Shown piece after piece: positions 20,791-31,372 of a stretch of DNA of 64,000 nt. Each line of letters opens with the position of its first letter. The first letter of the stretch is position 1. The notes beneath the pieces were generated by a model. The model was not told the DNA's origin and made no database searches. It saw only the letters and a program-made list of their open reading frames with translations. The stretch is from Fasciola hepatica (lineage: Eukaryota > Platyhelminthes > Trematoda > Plagiorchiida > Fasciolidae): positions 2,962,001 through 3,026,000 of the forward strand of contig CANUEZ040000117.1 of assembly GCA_948099385.1 (NCBI GenBank), given 5' to 3'. The position numbers and the translations under genes were made by a program.

Positions 20791-23159
20791 CTCGATCGTG
20801 GTCGAGACACACGCGCCAGCGCATGATCATGGTGTACAACGTTACTCAGAACAATGAACTATACAGTTATTTTAAGAAGGCGAGTATAAAACGTGAGAAG
20901 CAAAACGATATAGCTACAGATAGTTTGAATCGACCGAGGTGATAATGGTTTGCGCGGCAAATACGGTTTAGTTTCGAATTCGAGTCGGTTGGTCGTGGTC
21001 CGTGGAAATACAAAATATGTCGTGGAAATATATCGCATAGGATGTATTATAAACCAGAGTGGTGCAAGCTGTGGATAACGGAGGCCCATTGGGGTTCTGT
21101 GCACGGAATAAGTTATGAACATGGAGAGATGAAAGAAACGGGAGTATACTCGTGAACTTTGTTGAGTATGAGGAGAACGGCTCTGTATGAAGACAATGGT
21201 GGATAATCCCGGTTATAAGAAACGGAGTGCGTCATGAAAATGGGAGACATGAGCAAACTTTGTGGGAGTGGCCTAGGAAACGATGATTGTGGAGGAAACA
21301 GCAATCCATATAAAAGGTGAGTTTAGGATCAAGGCCAATAACCCGTATCATTCAGAAAAAAGGGAGCGCAACCTGAAGGCCTTGAATTGGTGAGGAGTCA
21401 ATTTTAGGCGTGATGCCAATCGGAAGTAAAATGGAATTTCGCAAGTGGAAACTGAGTGAAAAAATTCCGCGCAGGCTCGCGCCTTATTGTTCTGTTACGC
21501 TGACAAAAAATATATTGTCTTGTGGATTCTCAGTTATATCGGTGTCATAACTGGGAACCACGGATGGGAGATAAGTGGACTCGCGTTCGGATGGCGTATC
21601 GAATTTTAATGAATAAAGGATTCCAGTCTTGCTTATTCTGGCTCTGTTATTGGATTGTTTCACGTGATATCAAGGTGACGTGTAGCATCCCGTGGGTATG
21701 GTTCATCAGGCGGGGTAAGGGACGTGTCAATCAATCAGTAGGAATCGGCCTGTGAACAGTTATTTGTGAAGACTCCAGCAGTGACATCAGTAGTGGAGGT
21801 GTTGCGCCAGAAGACGCCTATCAATCTACTGGTAAGCAGTTGGGAGTGGTCAGGTCGTGTGGCTCGATTGCAATCCCGTTCCGTATAAAAGGTGCCATTT
21901 AGGCTTCTGTCGGTACAGGTCAAAGTGTGGGCATTGGTCACCGAAAGTGGAGCCCGGAAGTGGGCGACGTCAAATCTGAAATAAATGATGTTAGCAGTCT
22001 GGACGTGGTTCCAGCTGTTAGTTATTATTATAAATAGCGACAGTTAGTGATGAGCTGGTTGGCTTTATGTGAGCCCTGAGTGGCACATTATATAATCCGA
22101 GCTGGGTTTTAGTTCGAGAGCTAAAGTAACGTCGGGTTGCAGGGGGTTGATAAGTACTACTACAGGCTAGCAAGATAGGTTGAAGCGGGTGGGCTGCTGC
22201 GTCTGCATTTCAAAGGGTAAATGGCTTGCACGCAATTAGAGGTTGTAAAGAGCATTAAGTAAGACTTCGGGAAGAACCACTAGGGCATCGGTGGTAACGT
22301 GCAGAGAAACGTGGACGTGAGTTCATCTGTGCTCCTTCTCGGTAGTGCCAACCTACTGAGATAAAACTTAAAAGTGAGAGGGAAAATCTCATGACGTGGT
22401 GGATGCATGAATACCATATTTGTTATAAGGTTGAGGAGGGATAGTCAGTGGGGAATGGAAAACATAGACGGTTCTCCGTGTTCATTTTTTGTAGACCTAA
22501 GTGAGGCAGGTGTTGGTCACCTGTCGCCCCTGTAGTGCTACCAATATGCTACCGTATGTTGTTCATGTCAGTGGGCTTAGAGTCCAGGCTGCAGTAGTGA
22601 TTGTAGTTGGCAGGGGACTGTGGTTACAGTTAGGTATGGTTGTAAACCTAAACGTGGCTTGGACGCTAGGACATCGGGAAGGCCGCTTTCTAAGAGAGAT
22701 GACGGAAGGTGGAGGGGCATAGTTGGAATAGGTGACCGGTTTTCACTGTGCTCTGATCTTTCTCTTTCTTATTTATTTATTATTATTATTGTTTTCCTTT
22801 TCCGGGCTTCACCGCTGTTGTAGTTATTCGTCAGGTATGTCGGTACGCTGTCCAGGTCAACGAGTTGAAATTCAGGGCTATGGTAGCGATTGTATTTGAC
22901 GTCGACATGCATGCTAGGTGTGCTTATGGGGGGTATGGGGTGGCTGAAACTTAGAGCGGGGGATGGGTAGGCGTGAGTGGAAAGTCCAGTGCGTTTTCAC
23001 GCCAGTCAGTCTCGTGCGTGGAAACCAAAAGCTTGTCGAGCGGACAAGGGCGATGTGGGGTTTCCCCTTTCACAGGATCAGATCTGAGCTGATGGGAGAC
23101 ATACCCCGCGTTGCCCTTTCGCTATTATCGGTATAGTTTCTATTAGGCTATCTAGGATA
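20791..23159. other. No recognised gene; purine-rich plus strand
   Basis: This 2.4-kb stretch is markedly rich in G and A on the plus strand. Its minus-strand frames (20859-21122, 21113-21304) are rich in Pro, Ser, Leu and Tyr, as expected from pyrimidine-rich DNA. Similar strand bias occurs at 36480-38080 (plus purine) and 43900-48400 (plus pyrimidine), next to other LINE copies. It may be untranslated LINE sequence. No motif supports a firm call. Confidence 0.45.
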
Positions 23160-23597
23160 ATCCCTAAAACTATAGCTCTAAGGTCTGTTGTCCGACCCAG
23201 AAAAAATCAAGCAATTTTTTCTGAACACTATTCTCTGGGACTACCCGGTGGTAAAAGATTCACACAAAAGTAATCTTTGAACTTATCTCAGTGTAGGAGC
23301 TAAACGGAATATCAGTCTCAGTCAAACCACACTAGCAGATTCCAAGATACCACTCAGGGAACCACCCTCGTAAAAAGACTTGCGTAATACATCCAGAAAC
23401 TTTCAAACAACACCATCCGCAGAAACTGCCTGCAATTTTTAGCTGAACAACTGATACATAATTAGTTCCGCCGATATTGACCTCCCGTGGCTAACACTTC
23501 CTTCCCCCCTAAGGCCTACATATATTGGCCATACTCTACACAACCCCCTGCTTCCGTATAACTTTCTTACCCTCGCACACTGCCACATTTTATCCGA

Positions 23598-24737
23598 TTG
23601 GCCATCCACATCCTCACCACCATAGATACGCCTACATCTCCTCCCAGCCGACCCAAAATCACTGTCAGCAACCGCCGTCGCAAGGCCGCTAAACTGCAAA
23701 ACTCACCGGATAATTGCTCAGTCTCTCTAGTAGATATACTTGGACATGCTAATAGACAAACTACGGAAATGAGCAAAAATCTGAGTAGTCTTTCCTCTCG
23801 CATTGACTCCGCTGATCAGATCATCGGTCAACTGATGCCTATAGCATTCTTGCTTGATCCAGCCGCACACCATACTCCAACCAATCTACTTCTGGCCACG
23901 AAGTTTGTGGACACAATTGCCTCGGAAATCTTTAGACGGATAAAAAAGGCAAACAATGCGATTGTGTTTAATATCCCAGACCGAATACCTCTCTCATCCG
24001 CTAAAGATATGATCTTAAGAGCTTGCAACCTTGACTCACAACCATGCCACTGTGTTAGACTCCGCAAAACTTCCCTGCGCACCACCTGCCCACTGTTGTT
24101 CCAGTTTGCAAATGAAGTTGTCGCCAAGATTTTTATCAGCCGGCAATCGCTAGTCGTAGCCAAAACCGACCTCAAGTGCGCCAAGATGTTTCCTGACAAG
24201 ACCCCACTGCAAAGAGAAGTGCACAAGAGTCACGCCCAGAATAGTAACCCCGGTGTTAGTGCGACCAACAGTTCACCCCGAAACTCCGGTGCACCTATCA
24301 CTAGCCATCACCCGATGTTGCCATCCATTGCAGAACACAATTCAACCGTAGATTTAGACAGTACGCCAATTTCCTCACCCAAAGAGCCACCTGGCAAACG
24401 CTCCAACATTCAGAACAGCCCAAGCAAATCTATAGACTGGAACAAGCGCCCTAGCACCCACAAAACTGATGAGGGTTCCCCCAACTCATCCACCCGCGAG
24501 CTCATGTTCTCCACAAGCCTAAATGACCCCATCCCTTCCACTAGCACCAATTCGGGTTATTCAACCACACCTAAAAACCACTGCATTATCAACCCACCTC
24601 CTTCCACACCCATGCAACCTGTTACCTCTAGCATTGTCGATAACTCAACCAGGTCCCTAAGCCCACCCGCTGCTCTCACTCATTCGCCACCAGAATGTAC
24701 CTGGTTACCCCCCCCCCCGGCCACCACCGCTGATTAG
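23598..24737 (+). CDS. LINE A ORF1 protein (nucleic-acid chaperone type), intact
   Basis: This uninterrupted 379-codon frame is the longest in the window. Residues about 50-85 are helical (SKNLSSLSSRIDSADQIIG). Residues about 100-200 look like the RRM-type core of LINE ORF1 proteins: NAIVFNIPDRIPL, CHCVRLRKTSL, PLLFQFANEVVAKIFIS and FPDKTPLQREVHK. Residues 205-379 are Pro/Ser/Thr/Asn-rich and disordered. The core is repeated in copy B (35766-35055) and, decayed, in copy C (43478-42645). No CCHC knuckle is seen. Such proteins bind LINE RNA and assist target-primed reverse transcription. The start is the first ATG of the frame; the conserved part begins well inside, so a later start is possible. 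The domain assignment is by appearance. Confidence 0.72.
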   Translation: MAIHILTTIDTPTSPPSRPKITVSNRRRKAAKLQNSPDNCSVSLVDILGHANRQTTEMSKNLSSLSSRIDSADQIIGQLMPIAFLLDPAAHHTPTNLLLATKFVDTIASEIFRRIKKANNAIVFNIPDRIPLSSAKDMILRACNLDSQPCHCVRLRKTSLRTTCPLLFQFANEVVAKIFISRQSLVVAKTDLKCAKMFPDKTPLQREVHKSHAQNSNPGVSATNSSPRNSGAPITSHHPMLPSIAEHNSTVDLDSTPISSPKEPPGKRSNIQNSPSKSIDWNKRPSTHKTDEGSPNSSTRELMFSTSLNDPIPSTSTNSGYSTTPKNHCIINPPPSTPMQPVTSSIVDNSTRSLSPPAALTHSPPECTWLPPPPATTAD

Positions 24738-24829
24738 CCCGTCAGTGCAGATCGACCCTCAGAAGTTAACACTTCGTCGCCAAAAAAAACAAGGCCCATC
24801 AACATAATGCACATGCAAACTATAAGGAA

Positions 24830-27222
24830 ATGGCTCAGTCGAGTGAAACTTTACCAACTTCCTATACGCCTGTTGATCCTACCTTTCCATCCCGGCTAAC
24901 TGCCTTATCATTCCCACCCTACCTTTACCTACCTTATCCCCCCCAACCACTGCTCCATTACATTACTATCCGCCACACCAACTATTCTATAACTCTACCG
25001 CTACCCAGTCACTCCCTGGGAGCCATCTCCGTGCCCCACCTAGCTACACACTCCCACAAGACCCATCTACGTCTCTTGGCCCAGTACTGCCATCCGTCCG
25101 TGGCCGCTTTTTTCCTGCCGGCCCCCTCCGAGAATATTCCCCGCATTCAAACTACTCTCCCAAACAGCACCTCCCCATCCCTCTTTCCTTACACTGTCCT
25201 TCTCCAGGCTTCAATTCATCAAACCCGTGGAACAACTGAGGTCCTCCCCCCCATCCTTGCCCTATATAGGCGACCACACCGTACCCTACAAACTACTACC
25301 ATGTAACCCATCGGTCAATCCCCCAAGCCCAGTTACTACTCCCCCTGGTGACACCCTCCTGGCTGACAAACCGGCTGCCGGAAGCATATTCGGCCCCAAT
25401 AATCTTCCGCTACCCTCACGCGGAGCTTTAGCGCCTTGTAATCTCAAAGTTACAGGCAGAGTTTCCCTCCTACTGTTGGATTCCCGTTCGCTGTTGAACA
25501 AAATTAACCACTTGAGGAAACATGTACTTGCTTCTAGCTTTGACATCGTTCTGGTTACAGAAACATGGTTAGCCGACCACACCCCAATTGACGTTGTCTC
25601 GTTGGTAGGCTATAACTCATTTCGAGTAAGCAGAGTGAACCGCCAAGGCGGTGGTTGTCTCGCATAAATTAAACATAGATTAACTGCCACCCGCCTCCAC
25701 CACCCAGCGCTTGATTGTATTCCCGACTCTCTTTGGCTTTCCGTCCTTATTCCTGGAAACGTGTTGCATATTGGGTGCGTCTACCGCGCACCTACCTCTA
25801 GCTACTCTGATTTCCAGAATATCATTAGGGCTTTCGAGTACATTTCTACTCTATCCTTAGGTCCGAAGATCATAGAAGGAGACTTTAACAATCCGGGTAT
25901 TTGTTGGAATGCGATGACTGCCCCCTCCCATTTATCCAATTTCCTTCTGGACACCCACGCTGCAGGATAGACACAGCATGTCTCCACACCAACAAGGCAT
26001 AACAATATCCTCGATCTGGTGTTCACTCATGGCCTCCGTGATGTGAACGTCTCCGTCACACTAAACCTCCCGGGTTGTGACCACAAAATGGTCATATGTC
26101 ACTTCAATGTTACACATGAATCATGCCTACCTGAAGTTGTCGAAATCAAAAACCAAAACACCTACAGACTGACTAACTGGGCCCAGTTGGCTACCTCCAT
26201 CCGGGGCGTTGACTGGTCCGACTTCTTCCTCACATCGGATCCGCAAAAAGCAGCCGATGTGTTCTATGTCAAGTTGCTTTCCTCCATAAATTGCCTTACC
26301 TCAACCGTTAGACATATTGGAGCCAAGATTACCAAAATTGACAGACTTCGACAAAACATTTGTAAGCTCCAGAACTCTTTCCTCAGGAATCGAGACTTCT
26401 CTTTGGTACACAGAATAAGCCGATTCTGCCGTGATCACTATGCAGCAACTGAGAATAAACTCAAAAAGCAAGAATGGACTGCCCTACAGCAGCCTCACAG
26501 TGTGAAGCTTCTCTCAAGACTGCTAAAATCTCGCAACTCGCGCAGCAATAGAAACAATATCCCATTCCTTATTCAAAATGGGACCCACCTTGTCTCGCCA
26601 GAAGATATGGCTGAAGCTTTCAACTGCTATTTCACCTCAGCTCTTATAACGGGCACAAACCCTCCACAATTCTGCGATCCGATGCTCACACAGGACGAGA
26701 TATCAACCATAACTTTTACCATGGCCAACATCAAGCAATTCCTGGCCAACACGAAACCCTCCCACCACCCAGGGCCTGACGACCTTCCACCTGTCCTACT
26801 GCGATCTGGAGGACCTGACCTAGTGCTCCTATTGCTGAACCTCTTTACACTATCTATGTCGTCCGGAGTCTACCCAGCTCAATGGAAAGCATCCTGTATA
26901 ATTCCAAAACACAAAAATGGGCCTTTGCATGATCCGGGGAACTATCGCCCAATAAACCACACTTCGATTGTTTCCAGGCTCATGGAGAGGATAGTAAAGG
27001 ACCAGCTTGCAAATTTCCTGACTTCTCGGAACCTCATCAACCCAGCTCAGCATGGGTTTCTAAAGTCCCGTTCGTGCCTCACGTGTTAGATGGACTTCCT
27101 CAATTTAATCACTTTTAAAGCTGATAGCAGCAAGTCAATTATCGTCATCTTTCTCGACATGACTAAAGCGTTCGACCGTGTATCTCACGCCCGCTTTCTG
27201 CCAAAAATTAAATCCTACTGAC
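24830..27222 (+). pseudogene. LINE A ORF2: endonuclease plus partial reverse transcriptase
   Basis: A Pro-rich stretch (24830-25306, one frame) passes into a second frame from 25227. The endonuclease shows LLLDSRSLLNKI, IVLVTETWLAD (catalytic E), GCVYRAPTSSYSD, EGDFNNPGICW (catalytic D and N) and LPGCDHKMVICHF (catalytic D and H). The RT begins with STITFTMANIKQFL, SHHPGPDDLPPVLLRSGG and NYRPINHTSIVSRLMERIV, then GFLKSRSC and DMTKAFDRVSHA (motif A). Three nonsense codons interrupt an otherwise constant frame, at 25665, 25968 and 27087. The first and last look like single-base changes of Tyr and Gln codons. The frame ends at about 27222, before the catalytic FADD box. Confidence 0.86.
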
Positions 27223-27861
27223 CCCTTTCTGTCCTAACGCGTAACGTGGCATTTATTCGCTTCAGGCAGCCAGTTCGGTTATTCGTCAAGACCGAGTGAG
27301 TTGGTGTGATCAATCGGCTGTTTCCCAAATCCAACTGGCAGTGACCTCTGGTCAACAAGTCCACCCCGAGAAGGACGTAACACGGACTTCGGTTGACGAC
27401 TATTACCGAGTGTTGCAAGCTATACCCCGTTATATCTGACTTCACCATTGTAACCTTTTTTGTGATGATTTTGGCGCCGTTGGCTGTGATTAGGCAATAA
27501 AAACACGCCTGTCGATGATAATCTCCAATTTTTTCCTAAGGCTGACGTTCTCATCAATGACCGCGAGGAGCCCTTATCTATCAGTCCTAGCAACGCCATA
27601 CCTTTTAAGCAAAACTCAACTAATAAGCGCTGGTTTTTGTCGTTTCACGAATGGCCGGTATATAGGTGACGTCGGCTGTTGACAACTCAACTTCTTGTAT
27701 GACCACGGGATTGAAAGGTCGACACCACGACCGACTGGTGAACGGACGCCGATATCCATAATGCCCGTTACCTCTTGTCCACGTTTCCCACCTGCGACTG
27801 AACCCACTACTATCCCGCAGAAAAAAGCCTTGCTGCACACTGTTCTATTTGGCAACGTCAT
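27223..27861 (-). pseudogene. Gypsy relic E protease and Gag C-terminal region
   Basis: In frame 27448-27223, HSVIVVNRSPCYVLLGVDLL then CQLDLGNSRLITP match the end of gypsy-type aspartic proteases (VILGxDFL...LDL). Upstream, frame 27861-27616 (RTVCSKAFFCGIVVGSVAGG) may be the remains of a zinc-knuckle region, but the cysteine spacing is wrong for CCHC. The DTGA active-site segment was not found between them, and stops occur near 27560 and 27480. Role and family are inferred from the protease tail alone. Confidence 0.6.
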
Positions 27862-27989
27862 TAAGCTCTTGTTATTCAGCCACCCTTAGGGCACATTCTA
27901 AGTTACCTGTGGGATTCAACAGTAATTTCTTCTGAACATTTGGGGTTCTCGCACCCTCAGCGGTTGTTCCAGTATCCGATCGCCATGCC

Positions 27990-28445
27990 ACTCACTCGAG
28001 ATGTTCGGCCAGGCTCTTTCAGCCCGAGTCGATAACTCACGGGCGAAGGTGCAAATATCTCCGTCATCCTACTGGTGGCTTGCACTGAACAGTTGTCTAT
28101 ACCCCATCGGCACCAACGAAGAGTCTATAAACCTTCCTAACTCTGTGAAATTACACTCCGAAAATGTTCGTCCGGCAATCCCAGCCTCGGAATAGTTCAC
28201 AAGTGCATCGTCATCAAGCAGTGATAAAAGGATATTTCTTCGGCGTTCCGGGAAAATGTTACCCAAGTAATCCTTTGTCTGCCTGCCCCATCTGGTGAAA
28301 TATCTACCTGGGGCTTCGGTCACACTCCGTGATTACTTCCCAAAGACATCTGTCAGCGTTTCCATCACTCAGAGACACGGCTGGTTCTCCGGGCTAGCCT
28401 CTTCTTTAGGTTCATCTTTGTGCTTTTGAATCTTAGGCATCTTTG
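27990..28445 (-). pseudogene. Gypsy relic E Gag N-terminal region
   Basis: A start at about 28442 gives MPKIQKHKDEPKEEASPENQ, an acidic and basic head, followed by a stop and then frame 28323-28069. That frame has FTRWGRQTKDYLGNIFPERR, RNILLSLLDDDALVNYSEAG, and ends YRQLFSASHQ. This is the helical Gag core common in animal gypsy elements (a W...YL...R..LL..L pattern). Below 28069, CTFARELSTRAERAWPNI continues the same domain in a new frame. It would form the particle core; here it is broken by at least two stops. Confidence 0.7.
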
Positions 28446-28455
28446 ATCCTCCGGA

Positions 28456-28640
28456 TCCTGGCAGGGTGGCCAATTGTAATAAGCCGGCAAAAGAGAGAGA
28501 GGATCCAATAATGCGGTATTATTACACGTAGCAGTACCATAAAAAATAAGAGTGAAACATGTATTAGCAATACACTACGTGGGCGTTCACCTTTTACTGC
28601 TTTTGTCTCTTGATATTATAATATCAGAAGACAAGACAAG
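28456..28640 (-). promoter_or_regulatory. Possible LTR end, primer site and palindromes of gypsy relic E
   Basis: On the minus strand, TTGGCCACCCTGCCAGGATC lies about 25 bases above the gag start and could be a primer site; I could not assign a tRNA. Above it, CACGTAG at about 28526 and CTACGTG at about 28575 form an inverted pair. TGATATTATAATATCA at 28611-28626 is a perfect 16-bp palindrome. A short (ACAAG)n run follows at 28631-28650. This would be the 5' LTR, but no partner copy confirms it. Confidence 0.4.
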
Positions 28641-28890
28641 ACAAGACTAGATATACCTTGTGCAGGTCCGAATTCAATGGGCCGATTTGATCAACGGCAA
28701 CACAAAGGAAAGGCAGCTTGAATGTGTTTGTCATAGTTGACTGTTTTGCTCAACTTCAACATACCTCCACTCTGCAATTGTGAGAGATGGCTATCGATCG
28801 AAACAACTTGACTGCGATGGGAAAAAGGAGAACCAGTTGAGAATAGGGGACTTAAGTCCAAAGGCTTCATGCGTGGTCAACCCATATTGC

Positions 28891-29338
28891 ACACAGCTCG
28901 TTCCATGGGCTGAGCTGGGAACGGGTTCAATATTCAGCAATTTTGATGGTGGAAAACTGTATAGGTCGTCATATTTTTTCTACGGCACTCAAAACAAATC
29001 TTTTGTTATTTGGCCGTCAGTGCGGGCACCATTTTTGACGGCTCTTTCAATTTTTGTTATGAAATGGAACCTAATTGTGGAGTAAGACTAAATGTAGACT
29101 TGAATCGTTAGGTTGGGATTCGCTTGGCTTAATGTGGCGGACGAAGGTAGCATACCTGACAAACATATTAGGTTATCCATCCGGAGCCCAGCCCTAGCCC
29201 AGCCAAAGTCCGGCCGGGTTACATCCGGCTTACGGCTGGGCTACTTGGTCGAGGCCCCGGGCGGGCACCCATTGTGAACCCGGCCCTAGCCCAGCACAAG
29301 CCCGTTCGAAGCTTGGCCCGGTTTGCAATTTGGGAATG
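28891..29338 (+). repeat. Dispersed hairpin repeat, copy 2
   Basis: This copy matches 5478-5816. It keeps hairpin 1 (28897-28904 with 28918-28925) and hairpin 2 (29013-29019 with 29036-29042). Near 29190-29300 it has about 100 bp of extra GC-rich sequence made of repeated CCCAGCC/CCCGGCC units, apparently a local duplication of the end of copy 1. It closes with GTTCGAAGCTTGG and TTTGGGAATGG as copy 1 does. It lies between the gypsy relic E LTR and LINE F. Confidence 0.85.
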
Positions 29339-29429
29339 GCCGCGAGTGAGAGAACCATGTTGGTTTCTATGCATCTGGTTATCAGACAGTAAAACTAAAG
29401 GAAGCGGTTTTCAGCCAAGTGCTCACCTA

Positions 29430-31372
29430 GCCTGGAGGACAGGGTGTGCGGTTAGTCTGTCGGTAATTTGAGGGATCAAAGAGAGGACTCGTTCCGTGGC
29501 TGGGGATAATGGTGGATGTTTTCCACTGTGATATGAAAACTGCAAATTTCAGGGATAAGGTAGAGATATTTAAAAATAAATTTGCAACATCAGGCCTGTC
29601 AACTCAAAGAAACGCTGGGAGGTTTTATCTAAGCTGTGACGGAACGAGGGTTTTACCTTGCAGAATACATCAGACACTTCACTGAGCGTAACTTTCGTAT
29701 CGGAAAAAGTGTATTCGGTAAAGCGAGCTGGTGGGGTGTGAACGGCTCCAGAGTCAGTAGCCATAGGAGAAGGGAAAACTTAGTTGAAAGTATCAGCAGT
29801 CGCAGTAGGATTATGGACCTGTGTGACATTTGGTAACTCCAGGCATGAAATACTTGGACTAGATTATGTGTTTCTGCTCTTGATTATACGTAAAATTCGG
29901 TGCATCTTATCCGGCCGGCGAAGAGTAGAAGCCTCCCGTTTTATGAAAAATGTTTTAGTGGTGACTCGAATACCATTAGAGATCCTACGAGGGAGGATGA
30001 AGACAGAAAGGTAACGCTGGTTTTTGTTACATGCTAGGACGTTTTTGTATTTTGGTTGCAAAGATGTGACGGCCTCAAATAGGCCGCTTGAGGTTGGGTA
30101 AGTAGGGATCTGACTTAGACCATGAAGAAGTACAGAACATATTAGATTTATTGTGAGCTGGAGTTCATGAGTCGAGAATTAACCGCCGCACTCTAAGGAG
30201 TCATTAGATTCGGTGGGTTGCTGCCATTTTTAACGAGGGAACAGAGATACGGGCAGACCGAGTGTGTTATTGTAAATTAGGGCACTAAAATTACGTACAA
30301 CCACTCTATGATCCCCTCCGGGCAAGCGGTTGAGTAAGTTAGTTTCTACTTTCGACAAGCTTTAAGTAAAAACCAACTCTAGTATGTCATTTTCCCCGGT
30401 CGAAATGAGGACATGTTGAGTCCAGAATCCTACTCGAAAGCAGGAGAGGTAATTAAATAAATGGTCCGGGGAGGTTAGCTGTTCTCATTTGACATCGGAT
30501 TTATTAAAGCCATCAGCGATCAGCATAGCTCCGAGGGGTATTTCGGATACGTGGTTAAAAGCATTATTGCTGGCTATGAAGTCAGAAGCGGCTGTACTAG
30601 GAGATCCGTGAACACAACTGATGTAGAGAAAAGCTTGAGCAAGTTGAATGCCAACCCATAAGAGGTCCTCTGCTGTATCCAGGATAGAGTGGTCGTAAGA
30701 GATTGCGGTAACGGTGCACTTAATGTAGATTAGGCATTCACCACCTCAGCGACACCTGCTTTCATAAAACCCTTAAGATCCAATCACAGAGATCTGTCCA
30801 TGTGCAGTGGAATGGGTTGGCCAAGTCTCAGTGATGTGGAAAATACCAGGGCCATAAGGGAGTAGGATACCTTGTGGTGAGTCAGCTTTGTTAATAAGTG
30901 ACCGGCAATTCATGAGGAGAGAAAGTTTGGCGGGTTTGTTCTTAGTCAGAGAGGGACGAAAATGCGATATATAGACTGGAGCTTCCAGGGTGGCAAAATC
31001 CGTGTTCCTACCAAGTGGAAGCCTCATATTTGTCAGCAGAAAAATTCATCTTCCTAGTAGGACATTATCTGCCGAGAGCAAATATATCCTCAGATGTGCT
31101 TCAAGTAGCCCGTGAGTGGGAATCAGCCTTTAAAACGAAGACCATATCGATGTCATCAGCTAAAAGAAGTTTGGCGCTCTACAGCACCCGGCGGCTAGTG
31201 GTCCAATCGGTGGAGGGTCGATGGAAGGAGACTGGTAGGTTGCTAGGGTAGCTGGGTTATAATACAGATACAGAGAAATGTTAAGCCTAGGCTTATCCGG
31301 AGTGCGAAATAATTTATTTAGTAGATGGTGGTTGAGGAGAGTGGGTGCACTTGAGAACCAGGAAGTAAGCAA
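29430..31372 (-). pseudogene. CR1-like LINE F relic: linker, endonuclease, start of RT
   Basis: Minus-strand order: a Pro-rich linker (31372-31160), then endonuclease with KLSLLMNCRSLINKADS and FHITETWPTH (31027-30773). Out of frame below it come GGECLIYIKCTVTAISYD, IQLAQAFLYISCVHGSPST, MLIADGFNKSDV (decayed GDFN motif) and LPGGDHRVVV (catalytic D and H) near 30320. RT N-terminal parts follow: FTEYTFSDTKVTLSEVSDVF (29730), FAVFISQWKTS-like residues and NYRQTNRT near 29450. The remaining RT is absent. It belongs to the same family as LINE A, with five or more frame breaks. It is a separate copy from B, because B already contains its own endonuclease. Confidence 0.77.

Larger units (their letters stand above)
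23160..27222 (+). mobile_element. CR1-like LINE A, 3'-truncated
   Basis: LINE A has an intact ORF1 (23598-24737), a Pro/Ser-rich joining part, an apurinic-type endonuclease and the N-terminal half of the RT. It then stops abruptly at about 27222, where opposite-strand gypsy sequence begins. The lost part includes the FADD catalytic box and the 3' end. LINEs usually lose the 5' end, so a 3' loss points to a later deletion, insertion or rearrangement. The same family appears as copies B, C, D, F and G in this window. The 5' border is uncertain; I place it at 23160 because pyrimidine-rich leader-like sequence starts about there. Confidence 0.83.
27223..28640 (-). mobile_element. Ty3/gypsy relic E: leader, gag and protease
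   Basis: On the minus strand this reads: a possible LTR end and primer site near 28465, a gag start near 28445, a Gag core, and a protease end at about 27250. RT and everything beyond are missing, cut where LINE A begins on the other strand at 27222. The Gag sequence differs from the CsRn1-like Gag at 11650-12520, so this is a third gypsy lineage in the window. Frames are broken by many stops. No matching second LTR was found. Confidence 0.68.

Noticed and set aside
24460..24490. CTGATGAGGGTTCCCCC in LINE A ORF1 as a possible hammerhead start
   Set aside because: No GAAA core or flanking stems follow, and it lies within an intact reading frame.
28460..30100. CRISPR-like or bacterial operon structure
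   Set aside because: No regularly spaced repeats, no ribosome binding sites or compact gene order; the window is eukaryotic transposon DNA.
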